64,000 nucleotides of DNA from Apostichopus japonicus (lineage: Eukaryota > Echinodermata > Holothuroidea > Aspidochirotida > Stichopodidae), in NCBI RefSeq assembly GCF_037975245.1, contig NC_092572.1, forward strand, positions 967,501-1,031,500. Direction: 5' to 3'. The first letter of the stretch is position 1, and every line of letters begins with the position of its first letter. The notes beneath the pieces were generated by a model. That model was not told where the DNA came from and did not search any database. It worked only from the letters and a program-made list of their open reading frames with translations. Positions 1 through 13,600 of this stretch are shown here, in pieces. The translations under genes were made by a program, and so were the position numbers.

Positions 1-118
1 TTCTCAGTTGACTTTTTAATGGACTTGCGCCCTCCATGATCATTCTGTTTTGCTGTTACCAGTAACGTTACACTAAGCTATAGTGTAATTAACACACATG
101 ATGTTAGCATTCAGCAGG
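1..118. repeat. Local ~118-bp repeat, first copy
   Basis: This stretch recurs at about 3154-3270 with few changes, and a more diverged relative lies at about 3002-3118. Shared landmarks are TGGACTTGCGCCCTC near the start and the run ending ATGATGTTAGCATTCAGCAG. No coding potential is seen. It abuts the larger duplicated segment that begins near 122. Confidence 0.8.
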
Positions 119-871
119 CTAATTGACCTTGTATTGACCTGAACGGCTGAAATACATCTATGCCTCGTTAGAAGAGGGAATTTTGTAACAATCTCTAGCT
201 GGTCAAACCTCTATTCTGCAGATTGAGCTAATAATACACCAGTGCTTTTTTCTTTCTTATTCCTTTCATAATCACGTTTTTTCGTTGATAAGGGGCGCTA
301 TATAGTTTCATTAGCTTCAAAGGCAACGTAATCTAAGTAGCTATAAACATAACTGTAAACATAACAGCGTTCATGGATCTTATCAAAACTGAACCTGCGT
401 AAAGAAAGAAAAATTTTGCATATGTGTTTTGCTAGGAGACTAGGAAAGTAATTATTTTCTAACATTTTTATAAATTTTAGTTCACAATTTAGTAATTACG
501 TACAACACATTTGTGTTTTCTCTTTGTGGATGGCGCAGTTTCACTTTATTGTCAATGCAGCTAACTTCACACTGTTCTAAGAATACTTCGTGGATTTCAA
601 GAATTACCTAGCACACAAACACAAACATAATTATTCAAGGAATCGATCTCATCACAAATAAACTACTTTATTTTCGTTTTAGGCAAGGAGTAAGTTAACT
701 CACATTCTTGAAAGGATTGATATGTAGCCTACATTCTGCATTCAAGTCAATATTCGTTCAACAGAAACCGTGAATTGTCAGTAAGAAAAAAACACACAAT
801 TAATTCTCTAATAGTATTGCTTTCTTGTAATGTTAAGATATGAGCAATTTGCATTTATGTTTCAGAGTATT

Positions 872-1205
872 CAGTAGCGTAGGAAGGTACTTTTGAGTGG
901 GGGGGCTGAAGACTGATGGCCGGTCTGGGGGAGGGGTCTAAGGTCTAAGGTGGCCTCAGATGCAATTTGGTGCAATGTAGCACACTTCAACACCCACTCC
1001 ATTTTGTAAACTTAAGTTTGTATTTTCACCTTGCCTTAGATGCAATTTGGAGCTCCAAATGAGATTTTTTTTCTCATTTGGAAATGAAAAAGGGGTTTTC
1101 TGACTTGCGAACTGGGGGGGGGGGGCGGAATGATACTTCCGCCCCTCCACATTTTTCACTGGGGGGCTGGCGCCCCCAGCCCCCCCCCCGGTTCCTACGC
1201 CCTTG
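872..1205. mobile_element. Short terminal-inverted-repeat element (hAT-like MITE)
   Basis: The element begins CAGTAGCGTAGGAAGG and ends GGTTCCTACGCCCTTG, imperfect inverted ends sharing the GCGTAGGAA core. It is flanked by the 8-bp direct repeat AGAGTATT (864-871 and 1206-1213). The paralogous site in copy B, near 16204, lacks the insertion, which confirms the boundaries. An 8-bp target duplication is typical of hAT transposons. The inside is rich in G and C runs and has no credible ORF. The element at 49391-49771 has the same type of ends. Confidence 0.8.
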
Positions 1206-2256
1206 AGAGTATTGCAATACTTTTCAAACACAAGATTAGAAAACACCAGTTATCATATTGTTATCTAGGCAGTTTTAAGGTATACAGAGCTAATATGATA
1301 AAGAAATATTGTCGATCCTTATTGAAAAAGCTATGAACTTGAAATAAGGTTTGGTGTTGGGTAACACGGCCTTGGGAAGATATGTATGTAAATGTATAGT
1401 CTATATTTCATTTCTTAAGTATTGAAAACACGTTCAGAAGAATACGAAGAAGGGAACGGGCGAAAGCTAGTAGATCTCTTGTAAGTTGTAAATAACTATA
1501 AATATGCAAATAAGCTATACTAGCATGGTATGGTCGCAATATGAACTATGTATGTAATAGAAGTAACGGGTCAGGAAAATGCCGTGTTTAATGCATCGGA
1601 ACGGTAAAGACAAGTAAAGTTAATATCGTTCCCTAACTTGTGACTATCGTTTAGATGGGACCTGCATTAGCTATCTAATGAACGAGGTCGGAAAACATCT
1701 GATAACACAATAAATAATACATGTCCATATTTGACATGTAACTAGAATGAAAGGAAGAAAAATACTAAACTAACATGAACCAGACAAACATGGTTACTGC
1801 TTACTCTGTTCAAGTAACCATGCATCGAGAAGAGATATACAAATATATACTATAAACTAGCGCCAACTCAAATACAAAGTAACAATAGGAATGCAAGATA
1901 ACTTTCCATGATGTAAATAAGGGTTCTCTGCGAGTGTAAGGAATGTAAAATCTGATCACTACACATAAGTCTTTGTTCACTATTATCACTACTATTAATA
2001 ATCGGAGCTGAAAGACAGATAGCAATACAAATACAAAAGTTGGTCTTACTCTTATCTTTTCAAAACCGTACAATAAAAAGACTCGGCCTTTTTTGCTTAG
2101 ATCATGTTTAGTATTATATCCCCCTTCTACGGGAATTGTGATAGACACTGACGATGATCACACAGTCACAGTCTCGATGCAAGGGGACTGGGGTTGAGAG
2201 CGGATCAGTCGTTCGTTTTCTTTTTACGCGACCAGGTCCTGTCCTGGTGACTTTTC

Positions 2257-2481
2257 TTAACAGTATATGTTAAAATACGGTTGTGTTTCCAGATCATTTT
2301 CAACGCCACCGCCTTTCGTTTTCCTTCCATAATCCTGGTTCCTGTTTGAAAACTCAGTAATATAGAAACAGTAACTAAGATCAGGCATTATATAAAACGT
2401 AACAGCGTCACCTTCTTCCTGCGAACAATGAGCTTTTTGACGGGATAGAAAACAAAACGTAGGTAGAGTCAAAGTAACCAT
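2257..2481 (-). other. Open stretch conserved between duplicated segments
   Basis: A 74-codon minus-strand open frame that aligns with 17318-17530. Both contain CFLSRxK.HC and FSNRxQDYGR, but many replacements and indels separate them. It could be a diverged exon, perhaps a 5' or ectodomain exon of duplicated receptor genes, or simply duplicated non-coding DNA that stayed open. No known domain is recognised and no convincing pair of splice sites frames it. Confidence 0.25.
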
Positions 2482-3001
2482 TCATTGCGTAGAAGTGTTG
2501 CTATTCTTTAATTGCTACAAGTTAACGGAACTTTCAATATAGCTCAAATTAGCTATGGGATTAATTTGGTGGGGATGTTCTATTTATAGCACAGGGAAGT
2601 TCAAAGTTTCCTCTGCAAGTTATATATGTTTTTCCATAAACTAATAACGTTCGCCAAAACGTATGTTTCACAATCAATTGTCATTTTAATTTAAGGCACC
2701 CAACATATAGCGATTGCAGATTATGAGCTGGGGCGATTTAAATATTCGATTTTGTTTTAGATTTAAAAATGGTTGGAGAAAGGACAAGAATGTGGACAGT
2801 CTCTTATTTCATGCACTCTCACGTTGCTTGACGTCAACAACTAGCTTTCATATTCCCCAGAATACCGTGAAAATGTCGTGTTTAATGTTATCTGGTTAAC
2901 ATAACATAAAAATATCCGTAGTTCACTATTTTGGTGCATTTCTAAGTGTACAAATTGATGGCACATAGCATAAAGAACGAAGAGGAACGTATTTTTAACT
3001 G

Positions 3002-3275
3002 TCAATTGACTCTTGTAATGGAGTTGCGCCCTCTATTCTATCCTGGTTGGAGTCACCGTTAACGTTGCACGAAGCATGTTTCAAGTAAGTCACATGATGA
3101 TAGTATTTAGCAGGCTGTCTGATAATGCTCGCATAGGGAAATAATGTTTTAATTCTCAGTTGACTATTTAAATGGACTTGCGCCCTCTATTTTCACTCTG
3201 TTTTTTCTGTTACCAGTAAAGTTACACTAAGCATAGTGTAATTAACACACATGATGTTAGCATTCAGCAGGGTGT
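3002..3275. repeat. Two tandem relatives of the 118-bp local repeat
   Basis: Two successive copies, about 3002-3118 (diverged) and 3154-3270 (close), of the sequence at 1-118. They share the GCGCCCTCTATT core and the TTAGCA(G/T)TCAGCAGG end. No gene is seen here. Confidence 0.75.
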
Positions 3276-4684
3276 TGTGGGTTATAATCGATCCAATACA
3301 ATATTCGACATGTTGAACGGATTATCTGAAATGTTCTCTTTATCAACAAGTATTTGTTTCAAATAGTATATTTATATTAAAGGTAACAGAATCCTACAAA
3401 GATGAATATATTTAAAATTAATGGGTGATTAATTTTTGGATATCAAATCGGAATCGTTGACTTAGCACAGTATTATCATTGCGTCACACTATACTGAAAT
3501 CTAATGCTGTAAGAGCGGGTGTAGCTATTGCTAAGAGTTGTTCATCAATATCTTTTATTTCAGTTATATATTGAAGTAATAATATCCGAGTACTGATTGT
3601 TCTAACATTATCAGTTTTCCGTAGTCTACTTTCTTGCAGGTTTTTGCTTCTTTGCAATTAGAATATTTAATATTCTTTTCAGTTGGATTATCTCCTCTGT
3701 GGAAAGTTCTGTCTTGTCATTTTTATGTCACGCAGAATGCTTTCATTTCTTGTTTCTATACAAATAGTTTGTCAACATTATTTGTAGTTTCTTTTTGTTC
3801 GTGTTTCGTTTCCAGAATTTTGGTTAAATTCTAAGATGACTAGACCCATGAATGACATGTCCATACGTAAGAGGCAGGAATAGGTGGAAGAACCGGGATG
3901 CATTCAATGGATAAAGGAATCAATAAAAGGATGTAATAAGGTAAGCAGGTAAATATTATTCGTATTGACAGTGCATTGTGATAACACTTAATAAATGGGG
4001 GAAGTGGGTAGAAACAGGGAAAGAACTACTTTTCAATTAGGGTCATATTTATCATTATTAATTCTTAATTTCATACATGACCATATTGGTGATGATCTTG
4101 ACATATTATTTCTATGCAGTTATCTTTCCAGACGGACAAGCCTCGCCGTTTAGCCGTGATGGTTACGCAACCAACAACTACCAAAGAGTTTAACATCGAT
4201 GCCACAATGACTATATTATGTCCAGTCCTGTAGCAATCCTACTTGAATTCATGCTTGATAGATATGATGTGTCTAATTGAATGCGTCATTACCTACGACC
4301 AGTTTTGACACTTCCCTACTTTATGTGCCTGGTTACGATGGTGTGTTTACATGTGTTTACTGGTTTCAACAGTTTGACGAATCACAATAAGGAGGAAGAC
4401 AGATATTTTAATAGAGATATAGAGGTGGTGAGAGGCGGGCGTAGGATGCTTTTAGATACGATAAGATAAGTAACGTGGGACAGGGATCTTTGTTATGTTT
4501 TTAATCTTTCATTGTATGCTATAACAGCTATGAATGGAAACAAACTCGTTTCTATATACGACTGAAATTACAACAACGTTAAGCAATAACAAATGATAAA
4601 TAGTATGATCACGTGATTTCTGTTCGGTTGTTAACAATTCGTCGTTAAGTGGCTAATATCTTTCACTTTTCCTTTTAACCTTGT

Positions 4685-4715
<31 letters not shown>

Positions 4716-7181
4716 ATTCAATAACGATGTGCGCTATGTTAACCTAACGGTGAGCTATTTCCTTGTAGAATACACAATATGTGTACTATATGATATTACT
4801 AGTGTGTGTCAGTCCATTTAGCCGTTGTAGGCAGTTAGGAGGACACACTCTTCCAAAAGGGAAAAAAGAAAATGAAAAACTACACAAACTTAATACTGAA
4901 AACTAATTAATGTATAAACTAAATATGAATTATTGTTTAATCCAGAAAGTTACAGAGTATACGGTAAATGGTAAATTCATTTATTCAAAGATCGTGGACC
5001 CATATTGCAACGATGTTATTCATATGTTGTTCGTGTTCTGATTGTCATACAGGGTCGACTTAATCATAGGGCAGTTCCCAAGGGCCCAGAAAAAGAGGGG
5101 ACACAGTAGCCTCCGTATACCTTCCTAGTATATACGATATTTATACTTGCGTAGAAGTTCCGTTCAGATAGTTTGGTCCTTATCCATGCGATATGAATCT
5201 CATTCCAATGTAACTCGGCACTTATATAATGGGGCGAGGGTGGAGTGGGTCCTTTTCGTCACTGGTTAGGCATCTGGAGGAGGGACCCAATGACTGTTTG
5301 TTTCAGTGAACTATATCACCCGTTGTCATGCCTGACGAGGTGGGTTCAGGGGATACAGCGGTCTGGCCCGGGTTAAGATTATGGGTCCCGTGAAAGTAAA
5401 GAACAACATATGAAAAGATGAAAAGGAATCAAATGACGTAATTGAACCCTGGCCCGGTAATTATATATAAAGGCTGTGATATTGACTTAACTAGTATAGG
5501 TCAATATGCATTACACGATGGTGTTGTAAATATGTTAATCTATAAACAAAATTGCACAATAATGGACAAGACAGACGCACACAGAAACGTATTCGTTAAT
5601 TCCTCATTAATGTTTCTTTAGTTTTGGATGTCATCAAGAAACTGTGCTCTTGTTACCAGAAAATCAAGTTGAAATTAGCCACCGAAACCATATACAATGG
5701 ACACGGCAGAGGACGTACAGAAATGTAAAACTAAAAAGTATGTTACTGTTTATAATAATTACAGACTGAGTTTAACTGAATTTTCGGCATCCATCGAATG
5801 GACAAATTTACTACACTAGATGTAACAAGAACATATGAAGATAAAATTTATCGAATATGAAACTTATGAGAAAATGTGTAACTTATTTATCGAGGAAATT
5901 ACTATTATGTTATATATAGTTATATGAATATATCATAAACTTTGAGGTTGATTATACCAAGAGAATGAAGAAAGAGTACTGGAATGTTATGCCTACTAGC
6001 CTTGTCAAGACCCCAGATAGAAACATTACAGAATAATAGCGATCTCATCATACATGCTTTCTGTAACCACAGAGAGCAAACAGTTGGCTGCTAAAAAGGG
6101 AAAACATTACAATGAGTTGATAACCTTATTACGAAACATAGCAGTGTCAAAATGTGCGAAAAGTGCCTTGGTGAAGAACGGTTAACTAGAAATGAAAGGT
6201 CATTGATGAAGTCCAATTATATTTCATTGGTTGTGGTTGTGACATATTGAAAAAGCCTAAATTTTCATATAACCCATGAAAGATCAAAGCTGCATGTGTT
6301 GTCTTTACCAAGTGTTAATGTTTATGTTAAACATATACAGCATAATGATAATATATTAAAGAGAGTAAACCAGTTCATACCAATGAGAAAACCCAGGTGT
6401 ACTATCCTGCATGATAAATATTTAACTGCTGAGGTAAATTCTTTTGTATTATCATTAGATCTCACGGAAAAGCTGGTCAATAATGACAGCCGATAAGAAC
6501 ATATGTGACACCCAGTTCTACTCTACAGGTACTGGTGAATAATGACAGCCGATAAGAACTTATGTGACACACTGTTCTACTCTATAATATGGTATATGTG
6601 TAGGTAGCTCCCGTAGCTTCAGGGAATCTTGAGGTTTCGTAGCGATTACCAATCACCAGTACTAGAACCTAGTCACACCCAGTTCACACTCCAGCATGGT
6701 AAATTTGTTCTGCATAGGTAGGTTGAGCGGTATCAGGAGCTCTCATAGGTAAATACGTCGTAGGTATCGGTATCTCGTAAGAACTGTCCGCGATTAATTT
6801 CTCAAATATCTGTTAAGGGATAATGCGGGGACTTTTGGATAATACTATCAAAACATAAATGCTAAGTAACATATATAACGTTGCATGAACTGACCTTACA
6901 GACCTTCCTTACATTAAAGGTAAAATCAAATCAAGAGAAATCATAAATAAGTTAGATATGGACATTTCTGTCAATCTCAACACAACAGGAAAGAGAGCCG
7001 ATACCAAGCATATTCAACAGTGTATTTTAGAATACACTGTGTGGTTGTTACACCGAAGTAACGATGTATCCATTGTATGAAATACCACTTAAAGCAATAT
7101 TTAGTGAAAGGTAATCATCTGCAGCCACTTTTAACAAGTAATATGAGACAGCTGTATAATTACAACTATCCATTATCGATT
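3276..7181. other. Intergenic stretch without a supported gene
   Basis: No ORF or exon with recognisable homology was found on either strand, apart from a lone exon-like piece at 4120-4193. Contents seen: a TA microsatellite at about 4685-4717, two direct copies of a 58-bp unit at about 6478-6583 sharing AATGACAGCCGATAAGAAC, and a short perfect hairpin at 7017-7041. The rest looks like plain AT-rich spacer. Confidence 0.5.
4120..4193 (+). other. Orphan exon-like stretch ending in a stop
   Basis: After an AG at 4118-4119 the frame reads VIFPDGQASPFSRDG, then YATNNYQRV and TAA at 4191-4193. The codon composition is more exon-like than its surroundings. A second AG just before ACGGACAAG (4131) is possible. 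No upstream plus-strand exons were identified, so a terminal exon of an unseen gene, a pseudogene scrap and chance are all possible. Confidence 0.2.
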
Positions 7182-7187
7182 TTTATT
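7182..7187 (-). promoter_or_regulatory. Candidate polyadenylation signal of the pseudokinase gene
   Basis: TTTATT on the plus strand is AATAAA on the minus strand, about 380 bases downstream of the stop codon at 7565. The position is plausible but the hexamer is common in AT-rich DNA. Confidence 0.3.
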
Positions 7188-7564
7188 ATCACACTGCCTA
7201 ACGTTATACTGCATATTCAGTTAGATTGTTATTCTTGCACGTGACATAGCACATCATAATGATCGACATAGGACCATTATTGTGAATAAAAGCAGTTTTA
7301 CTTCATATGTTATATCTGTGGCAGTTTTCTCTGTCAAACCATAACATTTCATGAATTCTACTACGTGTTTCAAATATTGGTTTAGTTGTCAAGATGCCTT
7401 AACTCGGTTGTTTTCCATACCAATGAACTAATCCTCGCTAAATATTCTCTTCTCGATTCCATTCCCTGCCCATTGATTCCAATTTAACAGCGGAGATAAC
7501 TAACCTGATGTCATTAAGGAATGCTGAATATAGCAGGATTATGATAGAGTTCATGGGCGACTGC

Positions 7565-7624
7565 TTAAACTACCTTCAACGTCTTAGTAAAACTATTACT
7601 CTTCTCTTCAGTCTCTAATACAAT
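7565..7624 (-). CDS. Pseudokinase terminal exon (C-terminal tail)
   Basis: Follows the acceptor TCTCCCTCAG. It reads IVLETEEKSNSFTKTLKVV and then TAA, joining in phase 0 to the C-lobe exon. The tail is short and polar, with no recognised motif. Confidence 0.7.
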   Translation of the reverse strand: MVLETEEKSNSFTKTLKVV

Positions 7625-10600
7625 CTGAGGGAGAATTTTCTCCATTGTACATGTGTAACAATGATGTTGATACCACCTACGGTAATGTAATGGTGACTGA
7701 TAACTGTTTTAAAATGAGTAATACATTACTTACAGCTACGAATGTTCCCCTCAAATGATGAATGGAAGGTCGTAGAGAACAGTTATGGTTCCAGCAATCG
7801 AACAAGATTTTATCTCTGCAAATGATTAATAAATCAATTAAAATAGTGAATCAGCAGATGCAGTGTATTATTTTATATGTTTAATTGTAAACATGAAAGA
7901 CAAGAACTTTTACACTAACAGACACATTTAGTAAGTTTTACTTTCATAATCATTGTGTCGTGTAAGATTTCCCAATAGAAATTGTGAAGCTATTCTTAAA
8001 GAAATAAAGGACACTTTCAACGTTTTACATATCAATGAGAATTACATAGCTCTATTAAATTACAATGGAAACACTCACTTGGAGGAAAGTACCTTGAAAC
8101 AAACAAGTCAGCGCACCTTTAAATACTAAAATATCGTCAGTTATAGTAACCTCAGTATACTTAAGTATACATAAATACTCCACAATTACTCTTTGATAGT
8201 TAACTTTCTTAAATCCAGCTGCAAAACTCGCATACATTGTCCGATGGTTGTACAACCTACAATAATTGTTAAATATTTGTTTTTCAAAAAGAAGAAATAC
8301 AGAACGAATTACAAACCGGCTTCAACTAGTAGGGAATGTGTTTACTCAGGCACTTATATAATGAAAGGGACATTTAGCGATTGACATCTTACTTTATCTG
8401 TAAGTACTTCTCCGGCCAGGGTACTGATGGTGTGACCGCTTCTTCGTCACAGCTTACTTCTTTGTCCACAGGAAATGGTGGGTTTCCTAAGAGACGTGCG
8501 AGATTAGAAACATAGAAGCTATTATATATGATATAGCCAATTTGTGTATTGAGGGGACACCAAGGTTATCATAACCTTATATACATATAATAGCAGTAAT
8601 ATAACTTTCAGTTTCCAAAAGAGGAAAAGTGTATATTTAAGTGTCTCTATAGATTATTATAAGAAGTCGATTTTCTATATAAAATATTTACATGGTTCTT
8701 CCCAAAAAATACTGTAATTATTTCAGCAAATTCACGTGACTCAGAATTACCTGTATTTCAAAATCTTGAATTATCTTTGATGTATTTACATTAGTGGAGA
8801 GAAATCTAATCAACCAATTTAAATGAACTAGTTAAATGTGGAAAATGAATAAACAAATTTGGTTGTGTAATTACTGTAGATTTCTGTTATAATAAGCAAC
8901 GTATTTTGTTATAAGATATTTTATTAATTGCTCCAACTATTTCGTTATTATTAAATTTCTTTACCGGCTGCCATTATCTCCCATATTACTACTGCTGTAG
9001 ACCACACGTCACTGGATTCTGTATACTGATTCAACAGTAACATTTCAGGTGGAAACTGGTTCAAAGTAACCGTAGGAATCTGTAAACGAAATACTAATTT
9101 ATAACGAATGAAAGTAATTTATATTGTTAATATATTAATATTTATTCATGTTATACTAGTCAACAATTGTAAATTTGGGTCAATAGACTCACAACTGATT
9201 TTTGTTTTTTTAAGTCGAAATGTTGAAAGTTACATTACAAAATAATTCAAATGTGCTATGGGATGACATTCAAATATAGAAAGGTTTGAGCAAGAATAAA
9301 CAGTAAATAGGATATGGATGAGTTTTAATTGCATTAGTGCAAAACAATTCTGAGCATTCCATGTATAATATTGAAATTTATTGAGCTTTCCATTAAAATA
9401 AAAATAATAATAATGTACTTGTGTACTGAAATTCACAAAATATGCCAAAACCCCAAAGAGAACAAGCGATTCAGCTGGAGTATTGGGATTTTATTTTAGC
9501 TAGATCTTAATAAAGTTTCACATCTTAGACTTTGTTATCCTTTACAATAAATACCTATTCTGGTCATAAAGACCGTACAGGAAATTAAGTAAAAAAATAA
9601 ATATAATTATTACACAGACAAAGAACAGGATGAAACCTCGATTAATAATTGAGTAATTTACCTGTGCTTTCTTAAGAGCAGCTACTTTTGGTGCATCGCC
9701 GGCCAGACAGAAGTCAAATAATTTGACCTGCCCTTCCTTGGTTAGTAAAACCTTTTTGGTTGTTAAGCCAGGGTGAAGGAACTGACAGAATATGAAAACC
9801 AATAAGTTAAGCAGTTATTACATAATTAAGAGACACAATTATCTCACTTATACCTTTGCGTTTGACTGAAAACTTGTTTTGTTTAAAGAAATGTTAGATA
9901 CGAATAGCAACTTTACAACAAACAGTGATGAGGTTGATCTGATGAAGAAAAAACTACTATAGATAAATACACAATATTTAACTGATAAATCAGGCAACTT
10001 TTACATTTCTTACCCCGAATGTCTTAAGGATGTCCATTCCTTCCAAAACTCCAGCTACATGTTTGATGACGTCAGAAACTGACAATGAACTACAACAATA
10101 GTAGTCTCCTTTATCTTTAGTATCACGTGACAAGACGCTATGCAGATTTTCACAATTGAGATGCTCACTAATAAGAAACAGTTTACCTAAAACAATAGAA
10201 GAAATCAAAGTTGGTTTTTAACAGTGAAATATCCCTAAATATTGAACATTTATTTCATATGATTCTAATCGCAGTGAAAACTGGCTAGCTTAATTATCAC
10301 ATCGAATTAATATCTCTGTTATATAATCCCTGATTTAGTCCTGTTCGGACAATATATAATGATTATTGACTTGATCAGACGATCTTGTCGACTAAAGATA
10401 GTCCATGAGAATTTTATCTTAATAAACTCGGCACTAATCAGGCCCGATGAGGGATGGTTGGGGCTAAATCATTAACGAAGAATGTTAGCTTTAATAAAAA
10501 CGGTTCGATGCACGTTCAATTTTTTCCATTGGTACGTTTTTTAAAACATGTAAAGAACAATTAACAACTCACTGCTTTGTATAGATATTGCTTCAATCTT

Positions 10601-13600
10601 CGCCAGATGGTTTGATGCTGGCAATTCGAGACATTTTCTGATGAAAGCCTCCCAATGAATTTCTTTCTTTCTAATGAGCTTTTCTGAAAATAATACAGAA
10701 AAAGGTCAGCAATTAATAAAAGCGTGTTACATATAAATATCAAAATTCTGCACAAGTTCAATTAATATAAGTTTAATATTTAATTGATATAATATATGAG
10801 ATGATATTTCCATACAAGCCACCGAGTTGTCGAATACAACAGAGCGGTGAAGAGACACCTGTCAATTTTAATTGACTGTATCAATATATGAATATGACGA
10901 TAACATCAGCCGTGGATAATATATGTTGATTTTGTTATTTCTAACCTGTCAGTGTTGTTACTACAACACACTTATTGGTCTCCTCAGCAAGATTGACAGA
11001 TCCCATCCATCTTTTGTAGATTTTTCCTATTTTGATATTTATGATGATGGAAATATCTTTCTCATTCAACATCCGGGGATCGTTTCCTACAATCGCGTCT
11101 GCTGTAGAATAGTAATCTGCAAACAAACAAAAAAAGATTCGTAAAGGAAATTTACATCACGAATACATACCGATACCTTTAGTAATTTAGACCAACCGTT
11201 TTAGTTGTAAGTTAAAGTTAACAAAGGTAGCTGAATCATATGATTCCATTTATTGTGTTTCTGTCAGAGGACATTTATGAAAATACGCTTACTTACAAAA
11301 CATTCATACGTCATTGCTCAGTCTATAAATGATTTAAACTTAATGTTCTTATTGTCAAAAGTTATACCGCTTCTCTGTACGTGTTATTACGTACTCTGGG
11401 CTCTACTTACGGTGTTTAATAATTTTTTATTTTCGTATGCCTTCATTGATTCATTTCTTTAAAGATAGATTTATTTTAAGTAAACTTACTAGGTTCACTT
11501 CCTTCAGAATGGTGCGAGTTCTGCGAGTTATCCTCGTCAACAGGTATCTCTGGTAATTCTTTCCTTCTACAGAAATAAACGACGAAAGAACTCGGATATT
11601 CCATGGTAATTCGTACCATGAGAGCATTCGCAACATTATACACCTTGTTATTACTTATAAAACTTATTACTTAAGAAAATACTTCAATGCAAGTTATCTG
11701 TCAGTTTCGAAATCAAAATAATTAAAGCATTTAAATATTCACTCATTTCCAAAGCTAGAGTAAATTGAAAAATAAAGCTTACCTTCCTCCTTTTTGATTG
11801 ACTGTAAATGAAGTAAATATTTTGGTAAACTCATTTTTCTAGAATTGTTTTCGTTTTTATTCAAGTCTTGCGATGTAAAAAATACTTTGATATATAACAT
11901 TTCGAAGCAACAGGTATATAACCTCCATAAAAATGCAATATTTAGTAAAAGTATCTTTGTTTTAATGTTTGAATATAGTGAGTATAAAGTTCTGCATGTG
12001 AATGTAGTACAGCAACATGAAATAATTCCATTGAACTAAAAAACATTTTTGAAGTTGTAATATTCAACATTGAATCTAGTAATTAAGAGATTGTTTTAAG
12101 GCTAATGTTATTAATGTGTCTTGTTAATGTGACTTATTAACGTGTCTTATTAATGTGTCATATCAATGTGTCATATATTAAAATGTATTTATCATGACAA
12201 TAAGACACCAGTTCAAAGCACTATTATGTAATTCAATATGGATCCTGTAGAGGGTATTATGTTAACACTCTTATTTAAATTATGATTTGAAATCAAAGTA
12301 TCCCTTACTTGATTGATTGATATCTAAGGGTCCTTTATCAAGAACTTTCATTTGATGACTGGAGCTGCTTCTCTGGTTTCTAAACCAAAAGGAAACAAAA
12401 TTGAAGTAAACAATAAAATGATTTAACTTTTGTATCATCAATGTTAAGAACTCCATTGGCTGTGTTATATACAGTAAAAAGTGATTTTAGTAACGAATGC
12501 AGGAACTAGGTTCGGTAATGAAGGGGGGATGGGGAGTATGAGGGGCGTTGAGGTAGTGGAGCTGGTCAATTATAACAATCAGTAGCAAACGCTGTTCTGA
12601 AGACTCACCCTCGTCGGTTTCTTGACACTGTAAGCGAATAAAGAAAGAATACATTAGAATGTTTAAATCTTTCTAAAGTGGCCATCGATTATAAGGAAGA
12701 AGCTCGATAGCAAGATAACAACACAATGACTAAATTTCAAATGAAAATTGCCCTTGAAACGTTTCAGTAACTAAAGTAGAAAACCAAGATGGTCTAAAAC
12801 CAGATGTTTTCTTGGCTGATTCTTTTGCTTAATATTTCACATTTCAGCAAATTACTCCATGCATAATATATAATGATTAACATCACCTTCCACTCCCTCC
12901 CAAAACCTATCCTCTGTCCTCTTTTATCATCTTTATTTATATATATAATTTATTACATAATCAAACTTAAATCATTTATTCAGAGGTCATTCTCAAGTAC
13001 AGTATACATAATTATTGTAAGCCTCTATTTTTCATCACTTGATCAGACTCATTAACTCATTAACTCAGAGGTCAAGCTTCAATGTAACAATCGTAAGTGT
13101 CGCGGTCATTGAATAAATATATATGATATTTATGATCATATGAGTGTGATATGGTTACACTTTCGTATTGTCTAATATCATTGCATGCACTTTGATTTTC
13201 TTTATACAAGATACCTTACCAAATGAAAAAAAGGTACAATGTTCAATGATCAAATGATCTTTCTATGTCCATCACTGGCTCATGTTTTCTAACATTTTTT
13301 CAATTATCTTTACCTCTGTATATTGATAAAAACCTGAGGATTTTTGTCAAAGAAAATACAGTTATAGTTTAAACTGTTTTCATAGTTTTAATAATGTTAG
13401 AGTTTAATTGCGTGTACAATATGTATACCTACATCTACATTTCTTGACTGTCAAACAAGCAGAAACTAACAGGCAACTGGAAATGGACCCGACAACACCA
13501 GCCACAATCAACCGAATGTTTTCTAGACCCGACAACACCAGCCACAATCAACCGAATGTTTCCTAGACCCGACAACACCAGCCACAATCAACCGAATGTT

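Larger units (their letters stand above)
122..2490. repeat. Local segmental duplication, copy A
   Basis: The sequence from ATTGACCTTGTATTGACC onward is colinear with 15411-17530, with many substitutions and small indels. Shared blocks include the GCCTCGTTAGAAGAGG region, the GATGGCGCA/TTTCACTTTATTG region, the AATAATACATGTCCATATTT region and an open stretch on the minus strand near 2257-2481. Copy A carries a 334-bp inverted-repeat element (872-1205) that copy B lacks. Copy B carries about 220 bp (about 16475-16700) that copy A lacks. Weaker similarity may continue to about 2940. The two copies flank the receptor pseudokinase gene. Confidence 0.85.

Noticed and set aside
2257..2481. Conserved exon of a second receptor
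   Set aside because: It is similar to 17318-17530, but replacements and indels are too many and splice sites too poor to call it coding.
8389..8391. Early stop truncating the kinase C-lobe
   Set aside because: The stop lies just past a consensus donor, and the CW...RP exon at 7734-7815 joins in exact phase.
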